Position numbers and translations under genes: made by a program. This document shows, in pieces, positions 58,917 through 64,000 of a stretch of 64,000 bases of DNA (the stretch's first letter is position 1; every line of letters begins with the position of its first letter). The notes beneath the pieces were generated by a model. The model searched no databases. It had not been told where the DNA came from and saw only the letters and a list, made by a program, of their open reading frames with translations. Location: NCBI RefSeq assembly GCF_001613325.1, contig NZ_BDCD01000045.1, forward strand, positions 1 through 64,000. Direction: 5' to 3'. This stretch comes from Nocardia yamanashiensis NBRC 100130. Its GTDB lineage: Bacteria; Actinomycetota; Actinomycetes; Mycobacteriales; Mycobacteriaceae.

Positions 58917-60944
58917 TCAGCCGGACCGCCGTGCCCGCATGGTCGGGGGCTGATCGTAGGGAATGGATTCCGGGCCGGGCGCCAACAGCAGGATTTCCCC
59001 GATCAATCCGTTGAGCAGCGGGTTGCCGGTGTCCCGATGTTCAGGAATCCGGTCGTAGGAGCCGTTTTCGGCCCCGGTGCGCAGTTCGGCGAGCATGCGC
59101 GCGAGGATCAGCTCGCCATCGAGGGTCAGCACCGATTCGGGATGGAATTGCACCGAGTAGAAACCGGGTCCGCGCAGTGCGTGGACTTCCCCGGTCGCCG
59201 CGTCGCGCGAGACCTGGACCTGTCCGCTCAGACCGGGCCGGCAGATGGTGTCCGTTCCGGAGTGCACGCTGAAGCTGTTGTAGAAGCCGACCCGGTGCTC
59301 GGTGCCGAACAAATCCACCGGTCGCTGCACGCCCTGGTTGGGATAGACCCGCCGGGCCAGTCGCATGCCCAGCAGATCGCCGAGCACTTGATGGCTCAGG
59401 CATACCGCCAGGAACGGCCGGTTCTCACACAACAGCCGATCCAGCGTGCGACGCAAGGCGGCGATCTTGTCGTCGGACGCCGCGCGCGGATCGCCCGGGC
59501 CGGGCCCCATGACCACCAGGTCGAAGTCCGCCACGTCGTAGTCCTCGTCGAACCGGCGGATGGTCACGTCCGCGCCCAGCGTGCGCAATTGGTGGCCGAG
59601 CATGGCCGTGAAGGTGTCCTCGGCGTCCACCACCAGGATCCGCCCGTAGTCGACGGATCCGGCTCCGGGCGAACCGGTCTCGGTTCGCGCACGCCAGAAT
59701 CGGGATACCCGATCGTTGCGCTGGTTCAGCAGGGTCACGACCTCGGGATGGTCGGCGAACCGTTCCGAGGACTGCGCGCCGAGCGCTGCCAGCACGGCCG
59801 AAGCCTTCGCCCGGGTCTCCGCTGCTTCGGCGTCGGGGTCGGAGTGCCGCACGATGGTGGCCCCCACCGCGACCTTCATCCGGCCGGCGATGTCGATGTC
59901 GGCGGTGCGGATGAGGATGGCCGAGTCCATCTGTTCCTGCCCCCGCTCGTCCTCACCGATCAGGGCGATGACGCCGCTGTAGTAGCCGCGACCGGTCGGC
60001 TCGTAACGGCTGATGACACGGCAGGCGCTTTCGAGCGGACTGCCGACGACGGTCGGTGCGAACATGGTCTGCCGCAGCAGATCCGCCGGACGACGGGTGG
60101 TGTCGCCTTCGATGAAGTACTCGGTATGTGCGAGTTTGCTCATCTCCTTCAGATACGGCCCGACCAGCCGGCCGCCGGACTCGCAGAGCCCAGCCATCAT
60201 CTTCAGTTCCTCGTCCACCACCATGTACAGCTCATCCGACTCCTTCAGGTCGGACAGGAAGTCCAGGATTCCGGGCAAGGAGGGTCCCGAATCGGGATAC
60301 CGGTAGGTGCCGCTGATCGGATTCATCGCCAGTACGCCCTGATCCAGGCTCAAGTGCTGTTCGGGTGTCGCACCGACGAAGGTGCGGGTGCCGGTGTGGA
60401 CGAGAAAGGTCCAGTACGAACCCGATTCGGCCTCGAGCAGGCGACGGAACAGGGTCAGCGCGTGCCGTGGACGAAAGTCGGTGATATCGGCGCAGTACGA
60501 CCGCTTGGCCACGAAGTTGGCGCCGACGCCCCGGCCGATCTCATCGGCCAGGATCCGGCGCACCATCTCACCGTATTCACGGTCGCACAGATCGAATCCA
60601 CCGCCGCTGACCGAAATCGGCTGTACCGGAATCCGGCTCAGCGCCTCGTGTTCCGAGACACGTTCCTGCTGCCGGATCTTCATGAGCAGCAGCGGTTCCC
60701 CATCGTCGACGCAGTCGAAACCGCGCTCGGCGATCTGCCGGTAAGGCACCAGTGCCAGCACGTCGTGGCGGGCCCCGGTTCCCCGCGGCGTGCACAGCGC
60801 GTCGATGTCGGCGAGCGAGCGGGCCTCGGCGAACTCACCCAGTAGCACGTCGACCTGGTCCGAGCCGTGGGAGCGGGCGCGCCGAAGCAGCGCGAACGGC
60901 GGCGGCGCTTCGGCCAGGATCGCTTCCAGCAGATCATTGTTCAT
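58917..60944 (-). CDS. phzE: PhzE-like 2-amino-2-deoxyisochorismate synthase
   Basis: A 675-residue fusion of a chorismate-binding domain (residues ~1-400: VGATPEQHLSLDQGVLAMNPISGTYRYP, MFAPTVVGSPLESACRVI, YYSGVIALIG) with a glutaminase (~455-640: nucleophile Cys515 in AVCLSHQ, His601 and Glu603 in QFHPES). PhzE makes ADIC from chorismate and glutamine. The full triad argues for amination and not for isochorismate synthesis. Unlike anthranilate synthase it is paired with PhzD (ATGA overlap at 60941-60944), which takes ADIC onward. It is the last gene of a four-gene operon. Confidence 0.95.
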   Translation of the reverse strand: MNNDLLEAILAEAPPPFALLRRARSHGSDQVDVLLGEFAEARSLADIDALCTPRGTGARHDVLALVPYRQIAERGFDCVDDGEPLLLMKIRQQERVSEHEALSRIPVQPISVSGGGFDLCDREYGEMVRRILADEIGRGVGANFVAKRSYCADITDFRPRHALTLFRRLLEAESGSYWTFLVHTGTRTFVGATPEQHLSLDQGVLAMNPISGTYRYPDSGPSLPGILDFLSDLKESDELYMVVDEELKMMAGLCESGGRLVGPYLKEMSKLAHTEYFIEGDTTRRPADLLRQTMFAPTVVGSPLESACRVISRYEPTGRGYYSGVIALIGEDERGQEQMDSAILIRTADIDIAGRMKVAVGATIVRHSDPDAEAAETRAKASAVLAALGAQSSERFADHPEVVTLLNQRNDRVSRFWRARTETGSPGAGSVDYGRILVVDAEDTFTAMLGHQLRTLGADVTIRRFDEDYDVADFDLVVMGPGPGDPRAASDDKIAALRRTLDRLLCENRPFLAVCLSHQVLGDLLGMRLARRVYPNQGVQRPVDLFGTEHRVGFYNSFSVHSGTDTICRPGLSGQVQVSRDAATGEVHALRGPGFYSVQFHPESVLTLDGELILARMLAELRTGAENGSYDRIPEHRDTGNPLLNGLIGEILLLAPGPESIPYDQPPTMRARRSG

Positions 60945-61630
60945 CGTCGTTCTCCCGGCTCGCGCTCACGCGCCAACTGGCCCAGCAAGTTGTCCGTGGT
61001 GGCCACCACCGCACACCGGCGGGCCGCGTAATCGAGCGCGAGCCGATGCTCGTCCAAGCTGAAATCGGCGATCGCGTCGGCTGCCAGGAACGGCTGGATG
61101 TCGTGAGAGAACGCATCGCAGGCCGTGATCAGCACACCGACGTGCGCGTACACGCCGCAGATCACCAGTTGATCCCGCCCCGCGGCGCGCATCCGCTCGA
61201 GCAGATCGGACTTGTGGAAGGCACTGTAACGCCATTTGGTCAGTTGCCAGTCCGCGTCGGTCGGCGTCAACGGTTCGACCACCTCACGGTCGGCGGGCGC
61301 CACCGTCATTCCGGGGCCCCAGAAATCGCGCAGGAGTCCGCGCTGCACCGGCGTCATCGAGCCGGGTTGCGCGGTGTAGCACACGGGGACACCCGCGCGC
61401 GCGCAGTTTTCGCGCAGCAGTGCCGCGTTCGTGAGCAATGTGCGGCCAGGCTCGGCGTCGGCGGGGAAGGGACGCACAAAGAAGCGCTGCATATCGTGGA
61501 TCAGCAGTACCGCCCGCGCCGGATCCGCCTCCCATGACGCGGTGTTGACCGGCAGGTCGAACCCGGTCGGCATCCGGTAGGAGTCGATGTCGGGAATGCG
61601 CGCCTGCGGCGCGATCTGATTGCTAGACAC
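60941..61630 (-). CDS. phzD: PhzD-like isochorismatase
   Basis: PhzD splits the vinyl ether of ADIC, giving trans-2,3-dihydro-3-hydroxyanthranilate (DHHA) and pyruvate. The 229-residue protein carries the catalytic Asp46 (LLIHDMQRFF), Lys132 (LTKWRYSAFHKSDL) and GVYAHVGVL, which has no Cys as in true PhzD, then DIQPFLAADAIADFS. I start at GTG 61630, which overlaps the stop of the dehydrogenase gene by 8 bases; GTG 61645 is in frame but further inside that gene. It is coupled to phzE. Confidence 0.95.
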   Translation of the reverse strand: MSSNQIAPQARIPDIDSYRMPTGFDLPVNTASWEADPARAVLLIHDMQRFFVRPFPADAEPGRTLLTNAALLRENCARAGVPVCYTAQPGSMTPVQRGLLRDFWGPGMTVAPADREVVEPLTPTDADWQLTKWRYSAFHKSDLLERMRAAGRDQLVICGVYAHVGVLITACDAFSHDIQPFLAADAIADFSLDEHRLALDYAARRCAVVATTDNLLGQLAREREPGERR

Positions 61631-62411
61631 CGAGACCCGCCCCACCGTCGACGGTCAGATCGTGCATCGTGATGTGCCGTGCGTGATCGGACAGCAGGAA
61701 GGCGACCGCGTTCGCGACGTCCGACGGGCTCGCGATCCGCCCGAGTGGGATGCCCACCCGGTACGCGTCCGGGTCGCCGTGCAGGGTGCCGTCCGCACCG
61801 TGCTCCTCCGACCAGAGCGATCGCAGCATCGGCGTATCGGTGGAGCCCGGAGATACTATGTTGCAACGGATTCCGTGCCGGGCGACCTCGAGGCCGAGGC
61901 ATTTCACGTACATGGTGGCGGCGGCTTTGGTGGCGGCGTAGACGGCCATTCCCACCCGCGGCGTGCGTGAGGCGTTCGAGCCGATGGTGACGACCGCGCC
62001 TCGCGACCTGCTCACCATGGCGCGCGTGACCGCGGAGGTGACAACGTATACCCCGCGGGCATTCACCTGGAAGGTCCGATCCCATTCGTCCTCGGTGATA
62101 TCCAGCGCGGGGGCGGGGTGCAGCACCCCGGCAGCGTTGACCAGGTATTCGATCGGCCCGAGTTCGTTCTCGACCCGGTCCACCAGGCGCTGTACCTGGG
62201 CCGCGGAGCCGACATCGGCCGGGCAGGCGCGCACCTGGGCTCCGTTCTCGGCGCACGCGTCCGCCATCCGTGTCAGTGCGGCGGCGTCGCGATCCACCGC
62301 CGCGACCGAGATGCCTCGGCCACCGAGTTCGGCGACGATCGCCGAACCGATTCCCCCGGCTGCTCCGGTGACCAGCGCGACCTTCCCGCTGTATTCCATA
62401 TCGTGGCTCAT
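61623..62411 (-). CDS. EntA/DhbA-like dihydro-hydroxy-aromatic dehydrogenase
   Basis: A 262-residue SDR close to EntA, which oxidises 2,3-dihydro-2,3-dihydroxybenzoate to the aromatic ring. Shared blocks are MEYSGKVALVTGAAGGIG, NAAGVL, SNASRTPRVGMAVYAATKAA with YxxxK, NIVSPGSTDTPM followed by LRSLW, GIPLGRIA and HITMHDLTVDGGAGLGV. Next to PhzE and PhzD it should act on DHHA and give 3-hydroxyanthranilate. ATG 62411 overlaps the monooxygenase stop (ATGA), and its own stop overlaps phzD. Confidence 0.93.
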   Translation of the reverse strand: MSHDMEYSGKVALVTGAAGGIGSAIVAELGGRGISVAAVDRDAAALTRMADACAENGAQVRACPADVGSAAQVQRLVDRVENELGPIEYLVNAAGVLHPAPALDITEDEWDRTFQVNARGVYVVTSAVTRAMVSRSRGAVVTIGSNASRTPRVGMAVYAATKAAATMYVKCLGLEVARHGIRCNIVSPGSTDTPMLRSLWSEEHGADGTLHGDPDAYRVGIPLGRIASPSDVANAVAFLLSDHARHITMHDLTVDGGAGLGV

Positions 62412-63628
62412 CGCCCCACTCGTTCCAGTAGCTCGGTGACATTGACGGGGCCGAAATACTCTGTTGGTGAGAGGGTTCCGGCTCCCACGCTGACGAATCC
62501 GTCCATCGCCGCCTGCTCTTCCCGGGCCGCCAGCAACAGGCGCTCGAGTTCGGGCGAGGGCGCCTCCAGGCGGGCCAGCTGCGCGGTGTGCTCGTAGAGC
62601 GGCAGGCGGCGCTGGTCCCGGACTCGTTGGTAGTCGGCCATCGCCGCCTCGAACGGCACATCGTCGTTCAGGTGGGAATGGACGGCCGCGCTCAGCAATT
62701 CGGCGCCTTCGAAGGCGTCGCTGATGCCCTGCGCGGTGATCGGATCCCGGTTGTAGGCGGCATCGCCGACGAGCGCCCAGCCGGGGCCGTAAGGTTTGCG
62801 GAAATAGTTGGCGCAGGCGGCGCCGCTGAACGGCTCCACGCGAGTGGCGCTGTCCAGCCGGCGCGCGAACTCGGGCCAGAGTTCCAGCGTCGCACGGTAA
62901 TTGCCTTCGATATCCGCACGGAAGGCGAGCCGCTCGGCATTCGGCCAGCAGACCACGACCAGGGTGAGGTCGTCGTTGGTCGGGATCGCCGCCCAGCAAC
63001 GCGACGGCAGACTGTAGATTTCGAAGCCGTCGGTCGGCAGTCCGCTCCAGTACGTGAAGTATTGGTACTGCAGCTTCGGTCGGGTGTGGTACTCCTCGGC
63101 CTCGACGAGTTTCGCCACCCGTGACGAGCGTCCATCCGCGCCTATCACGAGCTGTGCGTATTCGCGCACGGCGAGGCCGTTCCGATCGTGCCCGCTGATG
63201 CCGACCACCACGCCGTCCTCGACGATCAACTCGTCGACCGTGCAGCCCTCACGGATCTCCACGCCGGCCGCCACTGCGGCATCGACCAATATTTTGTCCA
63301 GCAGCGTTCTCCTGGGCGCGTATCCGGTGCGGACACCGTCGCTCGGCAACGGGCGTCCGGACAGGCTCACCGGGCCGTCGGTGAGGGCGAAGTTGAAGGT
63401 GAACTTGTCGATCGCGGGCGTGCCGGTGGCGATCACTGCATCGAGCAGGCCGAAGCGCCGCAGCGCCGCGACGCCCGGCGCGTTGATCATGTGCGTCGAC
63501 AGGGCATCGCTGGGGAAGGTGGCGCGGTCGACCGCGAGGACGCGATATCCCCTGCGCGCCAGCAACATTGCCGTGGTCGATCCCGCGCAGCGCGCGCCCA
63601 CCACGATCACATCGTATTTTGTTCTCAT
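62408..63628 (-). CDS. FAD-dependent monooxygenase (group A)
   Basis: A 406-residue flavoprotein. The FAD loop reads VVGARCAGSTTAMLLARRG (Ala-Arg-Cys in place of the common Gly), then RTLLDKILVDAAVAAGVEIREG, VIGADGRSSRVAKLV with the DG motif, and GPGWALVGDAAYNRDPITAQGISDAF for FAD/ribityl binding. It resembles aromatic-ring hydroxylases and geranylgeranyl-reductase-like proteins. As first gene of the operon with the EntA-like, PhzD and PhzE genes, it probably hydroxylates the 3-hydroxyanthranilate product or a later intermediate. ATG 63628. Confidence 0.9.
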   Translation of the reverse strand: MRTKYDVIVVGARCAGSTTAMLLARRGYRVLAVDRATFPSDALSTHMINAPGVAALRRFGLLDAVIATGTPAIDKFTFNFALTDGPVSLSGRPLPSDGVRTGYAPRRTLLDKILVDAAVAAGVEIREGCTVDELIVEDGVVVGISGHDRNGLAVREYAQLVIGADGRSSRVAKLVEAEEYHTRPKLQYQYFTYWSGLPTDGFEIYSLPSRCWAAIPTNDDLTLVVVCWPNAERLAFRADIEGNYRATLELWPEFARRLDSATRVEPFSGAACANYFRKPYGPGWALVGDAAYNRDPITAQGISDAFEGAELLSAAVHSHLNDDVPFEAAMADYQRVRDQRRLPLYEHTAQLARLEAPSPELERLLLAAREEQAAMDGFVSVGAGTLSPTEYFGPVNVTELLERVGR

Positions 63629-63684
63629 CGCACTCTTCCCACGAACGGGCCGGGCGAGCGCCGCGCCGGCGCCGCGAATGGAAG

Positions 63685-63721
63685 CGGGCGGGGACTCCGA
63701 TCGATCCGGAGTCCCCGCCCG
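63685..63721. terminator. Strong hairpin terminator after the VOC gene
   Basis: A perfect 15-bp stem (CGGGCGGGGACTCCG with CGGAGTCCCCGCCCG) around a 7-base loop, 5 bases past the VOC stop and 56 bases before the monooxygenase start. It separates the two transcripts. Confidence 0.85.
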
Positions 63722-63726
63722 TAGAA

Positions 63727-64000
63727 TCAGCCGACCGGCTGCGCGGGGCGATCGGACGCGCGGCGCGGTTCGTGCGCCACGTCGCCATCACCGAAATCGC
63801 GGATCCAGGAAGCGAATTCGAGCAGAATGCCGTCCGGGTCCTGGAAGTAGAGCGACCGATGGAAGACGTCTGCGTTCACGTCCTGGGCCACGGTCGAGGG
63901 ACTGTTGTCGTGGTTCATCTCGTCGACCCGGATGCCCTTGGCGATCAAGCGATCCCGGTACTCATCGAACTTCTCGGGCGCCACGTCGAACGCGATGTGG
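63727..64000 (-). CDS. VOC (glyoxalase/dioxygenase superfamily) protein, 5' end beyond window
   Basis: Only the C-terminal ~90 residues are visible. HIAFDVAPEKFDEYRDRLIAKGIRV, then FHRSLYFQDPDGILLEFASWI is the standard second module of vicinal-oxygen-chelate proteins, with the His in HIAF and the Glu in LLEFAS as metal ligands. These can be dioxygenases, isomerases or drug-binding resistance proteins. It is co-directional with the monooxygenase operon but ends in its own terminator. The start and the rest of its operon lie right of 64000. Confidence 0.88.
   Translation of the reverse strand, partial: HIAFDVAPEKFDEYRDRLIAKGIRVDEMNHDNSPSTVAQDVNADVFHRSLYFQDPDGILLEFASWIRDFGDGDVAHEPRRASDRPAQPVG

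Noticed and set aside
58800..60845. 681-residue frame antisense to phzE
   Set aside because: Sense-strand PhzE motifs are complete. The antisense product has no domain and no plausible start.
58917..61630. Phenazine pathway assignment
   Set aside because: PhzE and PhzD are present, but PhzF, PhzB/A and PhzG are not in the window, and an EntA-like dehydrogenase takes the place of PhzF. A 3-hydroxyanthranilate route fits better.

Overview
The window is 64 kb of very GC-rich, densely coded DNA from an actinomycete. The best guess is a Nocardia or a close relative in Mycobacteriales. The evidence is the yajC-secD-secF and tesB/pdxT/yebC/ruvC-ruvA-ruvB gene sets in the relative orientation known from mycobacteria, a DUF732 secreted protein, a DUF385/Ddn-type (F420-linked) oxidoreductase, an actinomycete XRE-DUF5753/DUF397 pair, frequent GTG starts and a mycobacterial-type LexA box. 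The species cannot be settled from sequence alone. No rRNA, tRNA, CRISPR array or intact insertion sequence was seen.

Layout. 0-3.3 kb: Sec translocon accessory genes secF (cut by the window edge), secD and yajC. 3.4-8.7 kb: an AraC/DinB protein with a RibD/DHFR-like reductase, a Baeyer-Villiger-type monooxygenase divergent from its TetR, a protein with four DivIVA-like repeats, and a MerR regulator. 8.7-21.8 kb: a catabolic island with a NitT/TauT-type ABC importer, two cytosine-deaminase-like amidohydrolases, a TauE/SafE exporter, a GntR regulator, a PaaK-like ligase, an XRE regulator, an amidase-acetamidase pair and a second (FadR-type) GntR regulator. Recurrent TCGTATAC sites tie the first half of this island into one probable regulon. 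21.8-32 kb: TetR/MFS efflux, an SDR, a two-component system, a secreted hydrolase, a GlxA/Ddn/alcohol dehydrogenase locus and a DUF732 protein.

32-40.4 kb is core genome: ruvB-ruvA-ruvC under a LexA box, yebC, pdxT and tesB, interspersed with a macro-domain protein, a DUF4383 membrane protein and a KimA-like permease. Compared with mycobacteria, about 29 kb of accessory DNA separates ruvB from yajC. 40.6-53.9 kb is accessory: a lipase, a decayed ADP-ribosyltransferase-like remnant, an XRE/DUF397 pair, two paralogous AbiEii-like nucleotidyltransferases (one translationally coupled to an unrecognised two-repeat protein), a DUF3754 membrane protein, methyltransferases and an ArsR/monooxygenase pair.

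54-64 kb is a specialised-metabolite locus that runs off the right edge: YciI-like protein, ferredoxin, cytochrome P450, O-methyltransferase, asparagine-synthetase-like amidotransferase, then a tightly overlapping FAD monooxygenase - EntA-like dehydrogenase - PhzD - PhzE operon and a VOC protein. PhzE, PhzD and the EntA-like enzyme together predict chorismate -> ADIC -> DHHA -> 3-hydroxyanthranilate, which the P450, methyltransferase, monooxygenase and amidotransferase could then tailor. No phenazine-forming PhzF/PhzB/PhzG is visible in the window.
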